NCBI GenBank assembly: GCA_045644765.1
Contig: JAZRHM010000001.1
Location: 124,001-188,000 of the forward strand
From: JAFTYO01 sp045644765
GTDB lineage: Bacteria > Pseudomonadota > Alphaproteobacteria > RF32 > CAG-239
DNA: 64,000 nucleotides
Reading direction: 5' to 3'
Shown here: piece by piece, positions 44,774-53,185 of the stretch
Numbering within the stretch: position 1 is the stretch's first letter
Layout: the number at the start of each line of letters is the position of its first letter
Position numbers and translations under genes: made by a program
The notes under the pieces: generated by a model
The model's input: only the letters and a program-made list of their open reading frames with translations
Told to the model about the DNA's origin: nothing
The model's database searches: none

Positions 44774-45073
44774 ATGGGGATGCTTCTTATTCCTTTCTTG
44801 GATGTAATTGCTTTAGTAGTAGATTGTTATTTTAAAATAGTAGTTATTGAAGTTGTTATATATTGGTTGTTACACTTTAAGCTTATTAGCGCAAACAATA
44901 AATATTCTGCTAAGTTTGTTGAAATTTTGAAAAAAGCGACAGAACCTGTATACAAAAAAATACGAGAAAAAATTCCTCCTTTTGCAGATTTTGATGCATC
45001 ACCGTTTATTTTGCTTTTAGCATTATTCTTTGTCGTTCGCGTTATTGCCGTATTAAAAGAAATGATAATGTAA
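44774..45073 (+). CDS. yggT: YggT-family membrane protein
   Basis: This 99-residue integral membrane protein of the YggT/Ycf19 family has two transmembrane helices (about 8-35 and 75-97) joined by a loop with EPVYKKIREKIPPFADFDASP, the family signature. The role of the family is uncertain; it has been linked to osmotic and division functions. A ribosome binding site AGGAG lies before the ATG. The DUF167 gene follows by 7 bp and then folD, an order found in many Proteobacteria. Confidence 0.9.
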   Translation: MGMLLIPFLDVIALVVDCYFKIVVIEVVIYWLLHFKLISANNKYSAKFVEILKKATEPVYKKIREKIPPFADFDASPFILLLALFFVVRVIAVLKEMIM

Positions 45074-45080
45074 TTATCTG

Positions 45081-45389
45081 ATGTTTTTTAATAAAACGCA
45101 AAAAGGATACATTTTAAGAGTTAGGCTCACGCCTAACTCTTCTTCTTGTAAAATCTTGGGCACCACTATGGATGCTAATAATGATGTTTTTCTGAAAATT
45201 TCTGTAGTATCCGTTCCTGAGAAAGGAAAAGCAAACAAAGAGCTTATAACTTTTCTGGCTAAAAAATTAAAAATCGCAAAATCCGATTTTGAAATTATAA
45301 GCGGTGAACTTGACAAGTGGAAAAAAATTAGGATAAATGCGGATAAAATCACAGAAACTGACTTTTTAAATTTAGCGGAGAATAATTGA
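45081..45389 (+). CDS. yggU: DUF167 (YggU) family protein
   Basis: This 102-residue alpha/beta protein shows the family signature: YILRVRLTPNSSSCKI, then VSVPEKGKANKELITFLAKKL, then IISGELDKWKKIRI. Function is unknown across the family. Its TGA overlaps the folD ATG by one base (TGATG). The start at 45081 has no clear Shine-Dalgarno, and coupling to yggT 7 bp upstream is likely. Confidence 0.88.
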   Translation: MFFNKTQKGYILRVRLTPNSSSCKILGTTMDANNDVFLKISVVSVPEKGKANKELITFLAKKLKIAKSDFEIISGELDKWKKIRINADKITETDFLNLAENN

Positions 45390-46228
45390 TGGTTGCAAAC
45401 ATATTAAACGGAAAAGAACTTGCTTTACAAATCAGAGAAAAAATTAAAGCGCAAACGAGTTTATCAGATAAAAAACCTTGTTTGGCTATAATATTGGCCG
45501 GTGATGACGAGGCAAGCAAAATTTATGTTCGCAACAAAATAAAAGCTGCTGAAGAAATAGGCATTGATACATCTGTATTCTTATTTGATGAAGATGTTAA
45601 ACAATCAGAACTTGAGGATTTAATTAAAAAGCTTAATTCAAATAAAAAAGTAAACGGCATCATGATTCAACTTCCTTTACCTAAAGGAATTGATGAAAAA
45701 AAAGTGCTTAATTTAATAAATCCGGACAAAGATGTTGATGGCTTCCACCCTTACAATATAGGTCTTTTACAAAACAATTCCGACAATGCCGTTATTGCGG
45801 CTACTCCGAAAGGAATTATCCGTTTATTGGAAAATGCAAATATAGATTTTGAAGGGAAAAACGCTCTTGTTATCGGTCGTTCTCAAATTGTAGGAAAACC
45901 GGTTGCCATGCTTTTGTTAAATAAAAACTGTACTGTCACCATTGCTCATTCAAAAACAAAGAATCTTGCTCAACTTATTTCTCAAGCAGACATTGTTGTA
46001 TCTGCTTGCGGTTGCCCCAAAATGATAAAAGGAGAATGTATAAAAGATGGTGCCATAGTCGTAGATGTCGGTATAAATCGTATAGAAGGAAAACTTTGTG
46101 GTGATGTAGATTTTGAAAGTGCTAAAGAAAAAGCATCTTTTATAACACCCGTCCCCGGTGGTGTCGGACCAATGACAATTGCCATGCTCTTGGAAAATAC
46201 ATATCAAGCATTTTTGAACCAACAATAA
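45389..46228 (+). CDS. folD: Bifunctional methylene-THF dehydrogenase/cyclohydrolase
   Basis: FolD converts 5,10-methylene-THF to 10-formyl-THF, feeding purine synthesis and initiator tRNA formylation. It is 279 residues. The catalytic Lys and neighbourhood (YVRNKIKAAEEIGI), the signature IMIQLPLPKGID, the PDKDVDGFHP loop and the NADP-binding GRSQIVGKPVAMLL and PVPGGVGPMTIAML are complete. The ATG at 45389 is preceded by GGAG; a TTG one codon earlier is less likely. A terminator follows directly. Confidence 0.98.
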   Translation: MVANILNGKELALQIREKIKAQTSLSDKKPCLAIILAGDDEASKIYVRNKIKAAEEIGIDTSVFLFDEDVKQSELEDLIKKLNSNKKVNGIMIQLPLPKGIDEKKVLNLINPDKDVDGFHPYNIGLLQNNSDNAVIAATPKGIIRLLENANIDFEGKNALVIGRSQIVGKPVAMLLLNKNCTVTIAHSKTKNLAQLISQADIVVSACGCPKMIKGECIKDGAIVVDVGINRIEGKLCGDVDFESAKEKASFITPVPGGVGPMTIAMLLENTYQAFLNQQ

Positions 46229-46232
46229 AAAG

Positions 46233-46254
46233 CTCCTTCAAAGGAGTTTTTTAT
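46233..46254 (+). terminator. Intrinsic terminator of folD
   Basis: CTCCTT (46233-46238) pairs with AAGGAG (46241-46246), with the loop likely enlarging at its base, followed by six T. Confidence 0.85.
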
Positions 46255-46259
46255 TGAAA

Positions 46260-46832
46260 CTAATCTTCTAAATCATTGCTAAAGTACCAAACTATGGCAC
46301 TTTTATCTTGCGAACACACATCTTTGATTTGATTGACGGTAACCAGTTTACTACTCATAAAACATTTATTATTACCACCTTCATCATTACAAGTTGAACC
46401 ATCGTAAGCAGTATTGTTTAATGCATTTATCATCATTGAATATCTTATTCCGGTTAAATCTAAAACAGCTAAATCTAAACAAGCCTCGTATGATAAGTCT
46501 TGAAAACCTATTTTAATATATTTTCTTTCCGATTGATTTATTCCTATGTAACAACGTCCACCCATTGCATGACGGCAATTGTTGACATTTCCCATCTCCG
46601 GTAAAATAATAAGTTTATTTAAAACTGCCGTAGTCCAAGAATTTTTGCTGACAGACATATACCACGTTTGAATATTTGTTATTACCTGAACTACCTGACC
46701 TCTAAGTTTGTTAAGCTTATATTTATTCATTGCTTTTGAATATCCTGCAATCGCACCGACAGATAGCACGCCAATAATAGCCAGCACTCCCAACATTTCA
46801 ACCATACTTCTGCCGTTTTGATTTATTTTCAT
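46260..46832 (-). CDS. Type IV pilin-like protein
   Basis: This is a 190-residue protein with a short leader of 7 residues, then the prepilin-type sequence GRSMVEMLGVLAIIGVLS. Cleavage after Gly would leave Arg1 and Glu5, the Glu needed for assembly. The hydrophobic helix is followed by YKLNKLRGQVVQVITNIQTW and a C-terminal domain with several Cys (CYIG, CLDL, CNDEGG, CFM), which could form disulfides. AAGGAT precedes the ATG. No pilus assembly gene (pilB, pilC, pilD, pilQ) is in the window. Whether it is a pilin or a pseudopilin is open. Confidence 0.8.
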   Translation of the reverse strand: MKINQNGRSMVEMLGVLAIIGVLSVGAIAGYSKAMNKYKLNKLRGQVVQVITNIQTWYMSVSKNSWTTAVLNKLIILPEMGNVNNCRHAMGGRCYIGINQSERKYIKIGFQDLSYEACLDLAVLDLTGIRYSMMINALNNTAYDGSTCNDEGGNNKCFMSSKLVTVNQIKDVCSQDKSAIVWYFSNDLED

Positions 46833-46925
46833 ATATTCAATATCCTTATCTTAATTGAGGATAAAATATAATTTGAATAATGTAAAGCATGTTAAACATA
46901 CAAAGAATATTTTTTGGTAACAAGT

Positions 46926-48320
46926 TTATTTATTACATAAAATATCAAATTCTTCCTGTTTACGATCAAACATTTGTTTATTTTCTCCGTTTAGCCCACC
47001 AATTTTACGTGCGATAGTATATTGTGGTAAAAGCTTTTTAATTTGCTCAACAGGTTTATTCCATGCGTGAGGTCTTATTCTGATTTTTTTACCTTGCCCG
47101 GCTGAAACTCTCGGAGTAATTTCTGCTGTTTCGGCATCTTCAAATTCGGTTAAAACAAGTCTTAAATTATCAAGACCGTTTGGAATCAAGAACTCAATAA
47201 ACTCGCCACCATTAATATAATTTCTTAATTCAAAAATTGCATCATCACCTTGCCATTCTATAATAGAACCGGCAAAAAGCCATTCTCCCAAAGTTCTGGT
47301 ATATTCATAATTTTGACTGATATCGGTTAATTTTCCATCATGAAAGCCAAGACAGTATCCTCTATTTTGCAAAGTTTGTAAATCAAACATATATTTTTTA
47401 TAGTCCCAATCACCTGGGGATTTATAATAATCATTAATTGCCTGACGATATGCCCTTGCAACCGTACCGGCATAATATTCTGTTTTATTTCGACCTTCAA
47501 CTTTAAGCGAATCCATACCGATACCCAAAATTTGATTTAACCTTGGCATTAAACACATATCTTTTGAGTTTAGCATATATCCGCCATGCTCATCTTCCAC
47601 AATTTCATAATATTCACCGGGCCGAAAATCTTCTTCCAACAAGAACTCAAAAGCATCTTTATTATTTTCATTAATTTCTAAATCTTTAATTGTTCCGTCT
47701 TTTAATCTGATATGTAGTTTATAGTGCCAACGACAACAGTGAGCACATTTTCCTTTATTTGCGCTTCTGTCGGCTAAATAATTAGATATCAGGCATCTTC
47801 CGGAATATGACATACACATCGCACCATGAACAAATGTTTCGAGCAAGATATCAGGACATTCTTTTCTTATTTCTTGCATCTCGGCAAAAGTAACTTCTCG
47901 GCCCAACACGCAAAGTTTTGCTCCCATAGATTGCCAAAATTTAACTGTTTGAGATGAACAAACATTAGCCTGAGTTGAAACAAACCGATTTAATTCCGGT
48001 GCATTTTCTTTTAAATAATAAAACACTCCGGGATCAGCCACCAAAACCCCATCCGGTTGCAACTCTCTTAGCGTTTTAACAAATTGAGGAAGTTTTTGAG
48101 CTTCTTCATTATGTATATAAAGATTTAAGGTTAAATATATTTTTTTGCCATGATCATGAACAAACTTTATCCCTTCATGCAAATCTTCAAGTGAAATTTT
48201 AGATTGAGTTCGCAAACTCATATCGGGTGTTCCGGCATATACTGCATCTGCACCATACATAATAGCTGTTTTCAATTTTACCAATGAACCTGCAGGAAGT
48301 AAGAGTTCTGATTTGTGCAT
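46926..48320 (-). CDS. trhP: U32-family tRNA hydroxylation protein (TrhP-like)
   Basis: TrhP (E. coli YegQ) takes part in prephenate-dependent 5-hydroxyuridine formation at U34 of tRNAs. It is 464 residues; the E. coli protein is similar in length. The U32 signature is complete: LLETFVHGAMCMSYSGRC, then CAHCCRW, giving the Cys residues of the Fe-S site with others. MYGADAVYAG near the start and DSLKVEGRNKTEYYAG are typical. It is co-transcribed with the DUF3108 gene, 3 bp upstream. Other U32 members (UbiU/UbiV, RlhA) are less similar in length and order. Confidence 0.9.
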   Translation of the reverse strand: MHKSELLLPAGSLVKLKTAIMYGADAVYAGTPDMSLRTQSKISLEDLHEGIKFVHDHGKKIYLTLNLYIHNEEAQKLPQFVKTLRELQPDGVLVADPGVFYYLKENAPELNRFVSTQANVCSSQTVKFWQSMGAKLCVLGREVTFAEMQEIRKECPDILLETFVHGAMCMSYSGRCLISNYLADRSANKGKCAHCCRWHYKLHIRLKDGTIKDLEINENNKDAFEFLLEEDFRPGEYYEIVEDEHGGYMLNSKDMCLMPRLNQILGIGMDSLKVEGRNKTEYYAGTVARAYRQAINDYYKSPGDWDYKKYMFDLQTLQNRGYCLGFHDGKLTDISQNYEYTRTLGEWLFAGSIIEWQGDDAIFELRNYINGGEFIEFLIPNGLDNLRLVLTEFEDAETAEITPRVSAGQGKKIRIRPHAWNKPVEQIKKLLPQYTIARKIGGLNGENKQMFDRKQEEFDILCNK

Positions 48321-48323
48321 TTT

Positions 48324-49100
48324 TTAATCCTTTATATTAACATTTGTTGTATATGCTTTTAACTTACCAAGAGGGGTTGAGTCAATCTCAATTTTTGCCA
48401 CATAAGGCATTAAAGTTTTTTGGTCTTGAACTACCCAAAAATAAATAGGTCTTTCGGCTGTAGTATTAAAAAGTAAATCATCATCTTCAAAATCCACCCT
48501 TTTTATAAAAAGAGAACACTTTTGAGAATCACCTTTATAATTTACATCTTCATCATTTATAATTACATTTCCTTCATCTTTAATGGTAACTTTATAAGTT
48601 TTTTTACCATCAAAAACTTCCTTTTGCATATCACAAAATTTGCTTTCTTTTAACTGCTTTGTCAGATATGCAAAAACAGATTGCAGGTCATGAAAATCAA
48701 AATGCTTATCTCCTAAATTTATATCAACTTTTTTTTCTTTTTTATCCTTACTGCTAATACGCTCAATTAAATTACCTTGTTCATCAAAAACTAATTTTTT
48801 TGTTCTTGTATGAGATTTACTTTTAGATATGTAATTATAATCTTTGGCAATAAAACTATCATTTTTAACACTGCCATTTGAACTGTATAATGCGCTAAAA
48901 TAGTATAGCTTAGCAAAAAGACCTGAAGTTTCAACTTTGGAAGAAAAATTGTATAATCTATCATCAAGGCTATATGACATAACAACCTTAGCAGCATCAA
49001 AAATGCCAATTTCAACATTCAACTCTTGTTCCAATGTTTTACTCTTGGCGAAAGGCGATATCAAAAGTAAAAAACTTAAAAAACAGATAATCTTTTTCAT
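48324..49100 (-). CDS. DUF3108 exported protein
   Basis: This 258-residue protein has a Sec signal peptide (MKKIICFLSFLLLISPFAKS, cleavage near KS) and a periplasmic beta-rich domain of the DUF3108 family (YSLDDRLYNFSSKVETSGL, DLQSVFAYLTKQL, FWVVQDQKTLMPYVAKIEID). The family is widespread in Alphaproteobacteria and its function is unknown; the fold may bind lipids, an inference. It is divergent from ddl with 70 bp between them and transcribed with trhP. Confidence 0.85.
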   Translation of the reverse strand: MKKIICFLSFLLLISPFAKSKTLEQELNVEIGIFDAAKVVMSYSLDDRLYNFSSKVETSGLFAKLYYFSALYSSNGSVKNDSFIAKDYNYISKSKSHTRTKKLVFDEQGNLIERISSKDKKEKKVDINLGDKHFDFHDLQSVFAYLTKQLKESKFCDMQKEVFDGKKTYKVTIKDEGNVIINDEDVNYKGDSQKCSLFIKRVDFEDDDLLFNTTAERPIYFWVVQDQKTLMPYVAKIEIDSTPLGKLKAYTTNVNIKD

Positions 49101-49170
49101 ATTATTTATGCTTTCTTTAATTTTTAGCAGCTATACTTGATAGAAATTATTTACAATAAAGGGAAAAATA

Positions 49171-50085
49171 ATGCAAATAAAAAAAGTATTAGTATTAAAA
49201 GGCGGTTTTTCAGCAGAAAGAGAGGTAAGTTTAGTTAGCGGGGCCGGTGTAAGCTCTGCTCTTAAAAATTGCGGATATGAAGTTGTTGAGCATGATTTAG
49301 TATCTTCATATGATTTTATTGACACCATTAAAAATGAAAAACCTGATGTAATTTTTAATGCTTTACATGGCAACTGGGGAGAAGATGGGAGCATACAAGC
49401 GCTTTTAGACTTATTACAAATACCTTATACACATTCTAGTATGCAAAGCTCTTTATTGGGTATGAACAAACACCTTACTAAACAAATTTGCCTTGAAAAT
49501 AGCATAAAAACTGCTTCTTACGAAAATATCACTTTTAAGGAATTTAAGAAAAAAGGTACATCCTTATCGTATCCATACGTTGTAAAACCTCAAAACGACG
49601 GTTCAAGTGTAGGCGTTTTCATTGTTAAAAATGATGAAGATAAAAATCATGTTTTTTATGAAGACGATAACAGAGAACTTTTAGTTGAACAATTTATTGA
49701 AGGCAAAGAAATTACCGTTTCAGTATTGGAGGATAAGTCTCTTGCCGTTACGGAATTAAAACCTAATACTGATTTTTATGATTATACGGCAAAATATACC
49801 AATGGTGCAACCACTCATATTTTACCCGCAGACATTCCGGAAAAGGCATATCAAACAGCTATGGAATATGCCCTAAAAATTCATCAATTACTAAAATGTA
49901 ATACCATTTCTCGTTCCGATTTCAGATATAACACCAAAGATGGCGTTGTTTTCTTGGAAATAAATACGAATCCGGGGATGACACCATTATCCTTAGTTCC
50001 CGAACAAGCAAAATATGTCGGTATCTCTTATGAAGAACTTTGCAAAAAATTAGTGGAAAATGCAACATGTCGAAAAATAAAATAA
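49171..50085 (+). CDS. ddl: D-alanine-D-alanine ligase
   Basis: Ddl makes the D-Ala-D-Ala dipeptide for peptidoglycan. It is 304 residues, ATP-grasp. VLKGGFSAEREVSLVSGAGV at the start, ALHGNWGEDGSIQALLDLL, YVVKPQNDGSSVGV (ATP-binding) and FLEINTNPGMTPLSLVP (metal-binding) are intact. In most bacteria ddl sits with murB, murC and ftsQ; here it stands alone beside miaA. AGGGAAA lies before the ATG. The miaA start overlaps its end by 19 bp. Confidence 0.97.
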   Translation: MQIKKVLVLKGGFSAEREVSLVSGAGVSSALKNCGYEVVEHDLVSSYDFIDTIKNEKPDVIFNALHGNWGEDGSIQALLDLLQIPYTHSSMQSSLLGMNKHLTKQICLENSIKTASYENITFKEFKKKGTSLSYPYVVKPQNDGSSVGVFIVKNDEDKNHVFYEDDNRELLVEQFIEGKEITVSVLEDKSLAVTELKPNTDFYDYTAKYTNGATTHILPADIPEKAYQTAMEYALKIHQLLKCNTISRSDFRYNTKDGVVFLEINTNPGMTPLSLVPEQAKYVGISYEELCKKLVENATCRKIK

Positions 50086-50999
50086 TTATCATAGCCGGAC
50101 CTACTGCATCCGGAAAATCTGCACTTGCAATAGACATTGCTAAAGCTTTCAACGGTATAATTATCAATTGTGATTCTATGCAAGTTTATAAACACACACC
50201 CATCATATCTGCTTGCCCTGATGAAAATGATAAATCATGTGTTGAGCACAAACTTTTTGAAATTTATGAACCAAGTGTCAAAGGAAACGTTGTCGACTGG
50301 CTTAATTTAGCCACCGAAGAAATAAAAAACACATGGAAACAAAACAAAATTCCCGTAGTTGTAGGAGGAACTGGTTTATATATTGACAATATGATAAACG
50401 GAACAACACCAATTCCCGAAACACCAAAAGAAATCAGAGATAAATTTGCATTATTGCTAAAAGAAAAAGGTTCTCAATACTTACATCAAAAATTGCAAGA
50501 AACAGATAGCGAATCGGCAAACAAAATAAGTAAAAATGATACAACCAGATTGTTAAGAGCTCTAGAAGTTTATGAACATACAAAAATTCCTCTTTCCGAG
50601 TGGTATTTAAGACCTATGATAAAAAAATTGCCGGAAGCTGAGTTTTTTATAATTAAGATTTGCCCAACGGCAAAAGAATTGGATGCCAGATGTTATCTTC
50701 GTTTTGATAAAATGATTGAAGCCGGCGCTTTAGATGAAATCAGATTTTTATATTCATTAAATCTTGATGAAAAACTACCTGCCATGAAGGCATTAGGTGT
50801 GCCGGAACTGATGGAATATGTAAAAGGAAATTGCTTGCTTGAAACAGCAATTGAAAATGCAAAACTCCATACTCGGCAATATGCAAAACGCCAACGCACT
50901 TGGTTTAAAAATAAGCTAAAAGCTGATTATGAACTACCAAATTGTTATTTGGGAGATTTTGATGATATAAAAAAAGAAGTGCAATCTTTTTTATCATAA
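50067..50999 (+). CDS. miaA: tRNA dimethylallyltransferase
   Basis: MiaA prenylates A37 of tRNAs that read codons starting with U, making the i6A substrate of MiaB. It is 310 residues. The P-loop GPTASGKSALA, NCDSMQVY and VVGGTGLYIDNMI are present, and the C-terminal LHTRQYAKRQRTWFKN contains the tRNA-contacting signature. I chose the ATG at 50067 (MSKNKIIII); the frame extends 27 bp upstream inside ddl without a better site. A promoter for ftsH follows downstream. Confidence 0.97.
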   Translation: MSKNKIIIIAGPTASGKSALAIDIAKAFNGIIINCDSMQVYKHTPIISACPDENDKSCVEHKLFEIYEPSVKGNVVDWLNLATEEIKNTWKQNKIPVVVGGTGLYIDNMINGTTPIPETPKEIRDKFALLLKEKGSQYLHQKLQETDSESANKISKNDTTRLLRALEVYEHTKIPLSEWYLRPMIKKLPEAEFFIIKICPTAKELDARCYLRFDKMIEAGALDEIRFLYSLNLDEKLPAMKALGVPELMEYVKGNCLLETAIENAKLHTRQYAKRQRTWFKNKLKADYELPNCYLGDFDDIKKEVQSFLS

Positions 51000-51055
51000 T
51001 TTTGCGATATCATCACTTACTATTTTTTATCTGGTTAGCAATTTTATAAACGCTC

Positions 51056-51084
51056 TTGAGTTTTTGAAGATTAATCTCTATATA
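51056..51084 (+). promoter_or_regulatory. Promoter of ftsH
   Basis: TTGAGT (51056-51061), a 17-bp spacer and TATATA (51079-51084) stand 37 bp before the ATG. It is a housekeeping-type promoter; a heat-shock type is not evident. Confidence 0.7.
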
Positions 51085-51121
51085 AGGTATTAGTGAAAAA
51101 TAAAAATTAAGGATAAATAAT

Positions 51122-52987
51122 ATGAAACCAAGTAAAAACATCGTCATGTGGCTTATAATATTTTTGGTTTTATCGGCTGTAGTCAGTTCTTTTAGCGAAA
51201 GAGCACGCTTATCAAGCGTAGAACAAATGGCGTTTTCCGATTTCATGAATGAAGCAGAAAATAAACGCATTGCCGAAGTCAATATTTCAGGCCATGATGT
51301 CAAGGGAACCACGATTGACGGTAAAGAATTTTATACCTATGCCCCAAATGACCCAACAATGTTTGAAACTTTGCGTCAAAACGGCGTAAGAGTTAGCGCT
51401 AAACCTATAGACACCAGTGCCAACACATTTTGGGGAATCGTTATTTCTTGGTTTCCGATGCTCTTATTGGTTGGTGTTTGGATTTTCTTTATGCGCCAAG
51501 CAAACTCCGGCAACAATAAGGCTATGAGTTTTGGAAAATCTCGTGCCAGACTTATTGAAAACACCAAAAAAGTTACTTTTAACGATGTTGCCGGTGCAGA
51601 CGAATCGAAACAAGAGTTAGAAGAAATTGTTGATTTCTTAAAAGATCCGCAAAAATTTTCACGTTTGGGAGGAAGAATCCCTAAGGGAGTACTTCTTGTA
51701 GGGCCTCCGGGAACAGGTAAAACTTTGCTTGCCAAAGCAGTGGCAGGAGAAGCTAATGTTCCGTTTTTCTCAATTTCAGGTTCTGATTTTGTTGAAATGT
51801 TTGTTGGTGTCGGCGCATCTCGTGTCCGTGATATGTTTGCTCAAGCAAAGAAAAATGCTCCTTGCTTGGTGTTTATTGATGAAATTGATGCTGTAGGACG
51901 TCATCGTGGCGCCGGTCTTGGTGGTGGTAACGATGAAAGAGAACAAACATTAAACCAACTTTTGGTTGAAATGGACGGTTTTGAAGAAAATGAAAACATT
52001 ATCTTAATTGCTGCCACAAACAGACCCGATGTATTAGACCCTGCTCTTTTAAGACCAGGACGTTTTGATCGCCAAGTTACGGTTACAAACCCTGACATTA
52101 AAGGCCGTGAAGAAATTTTAAAAGTTCATGTCAGAAAAGTACCTTTGGCAAAAGATGTAAATTTAGCTGTTGTAGCCAGAGGAACACCGGGTTTTTCGGG
52201 TGCGGATTTAGCTAATCTTGTCAATGAAGCTGCTCTATTGGCAGCACGTAAAAATAAGCGCAAAGTTACCGCTAAAGATTTTGACGATGCAAAAGATAAG
52301 GTCTTAATGGGTAATGAACGCAAGTCTATGGCAATGGATGAAAAAGAAAAAATGCTGACAGCTTATCATGAAGCCGGTCATGCAATTTGTTCATTAAATG
52401 TAAAAGAATCGGATCCTATTCATAAAGCAACCATCATCCCAAGAGGAAGAGCTTTAGGTATGGTTCAACAACTGCCGGAAAAAGATCAGTATTCTTACAC
52501 CAGAGCAAAGATGCTTTCAAAATTGGTTATTTTTATGGGCGGTCGTGTTGCTGAAGAATTAAAGTTCGGTTATGAGGCTGTTACATCAGGAGCATCTTCT
52601 GATATTGCTGCTGCAACAAATTTGGCTCGTTCTATGGTTACCGAATGGGGAATGAGCGACACTTTAGGACCTGTTTTATATTCTGAAAACTCCGGCGAGG
52701 TGTTTTTAGGACGCTCCGTAACTCAAAACAAAAACATGAGTGAAGATACTGCTCGTTTAGTTGATGCTGAAATTAAACGTTTAGTTACCGAAGGTCATAA
52801 AGAGGCTACAAGAATATTAAAAGAAAAAGCCAAAGAATGGGAAACTTTAGCTCAGGCTTTGATAGAATATGAAACTCTTACAGGTGATGAAATCAAAGCT
52901 GTTATTGCCGGAGAAAAAATCAATAAAAGCGCTGAAGTCCCGGTAAGTGAAGAAAAAAGAACTAAAGCTTCAGTGCCTGAAGTTTAA
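51122..52987 (+). CDS. ftsH: ATP-dependent zinc metalloprotease FtsH
   Basis: This is a membrane-anchored AAA+ protease that degrades misfolded membrane proteins and regulators. It is 621 residues. Two transmembrane helices (about 5-25 and 100-125) flank a periplasmic domain. The AAA module has GPPGTGKT (Walker A), VFIDEIDAVGRHRGAG (Walker B) and the second region of homology NRPDVLDPALLRPGRFDR. The zinc site is TAYHEAGHAI with a third ligand Asp further on. AAGGATAA precedes the ATG. It is a single-gene unit with a large structured 3' end. Complete. Confidence 0.98.
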   Translation: MKPSKNIVMWLIIFLVLSAVVSSFSERARLSSVEQMAFSDFMNEAENKRIAEVNISGHDVKGTTIDGKEFYTYAPNDPTMFETLRQNGVRVSAKPIDTSANTFWGIVISWFPMLLLVGVWIFFMRQANSGNNKAMSFGKSRARLIENTKKVTFNDVAGADESKQELEEIVDFLKDPQKFSRLGGRIPKGVLLVGPPGTGKTLLAKAVAGEANVPFFSISGSDFVEMFVGVGASRVRDMFAQAKKNAPCLVFIDEIDAVGRHRGAGLGGGNDEREQTLNQLLVEMDGFEENENIILIAATNRPDVLDPALLRPGRFDRQVTVTNPDIKGREEILKVHVRKVPLAKDVNLAVVARGTPGFSGADLANLVNEAALLAARKNKRKVTAKDFDDAKDKVLMGNERKSMAMDEKEKMLTAYHEAGHAICSLNVKESDPIHKATIIPRGRALGMVQQLPEKDQYSYTRAKMLSKLVIFMGGRVAEELKFGYEAVTSGASSDIAAATNLARSMVTEWGMSDTLGPVLYSENSGEVFLGRSVTQNKNMSEDTARLVDAEIKRLVTEGHKEATRILKEKAKEWETLAQALIEYETLTGDEIKAVIAGEKINKSAEVPVSEEKRTKASVPEV

Positions 52988-52995
52988 TTTGTTTT

Positions 52996-53059
52996 AACAT
53001 ACCGGCCACATGATATGTGATATATATGATCATATTGTTGAGGTCGGTATGTTGTTTTT
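52996..53059 (+). terminator. Large structured 3' end of ftsH
   Basis: A 12-base arm AACATACCGGCC (52996-53007) pairs with GGTCGGTATGTT (53042-53053), with one G-U, followed by a T-rich tail. The 34-nt interior holds two further palindromes, CACATGATATGTG and ATATGATCATAT, so the whole could fold into a branched structure. Confidence 0.65.
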
Positions 53060-53185
53060 ATATCTAAAGCATATCATTTTGCTTAATATTTATCACTTTT
53101 AACCATAATCAACACACTTTATGATTGCAAAAAAAAAAATAAACTTATAATTTGGCTAGAATGCCATTTTTAGGAGTTTTTTTTG

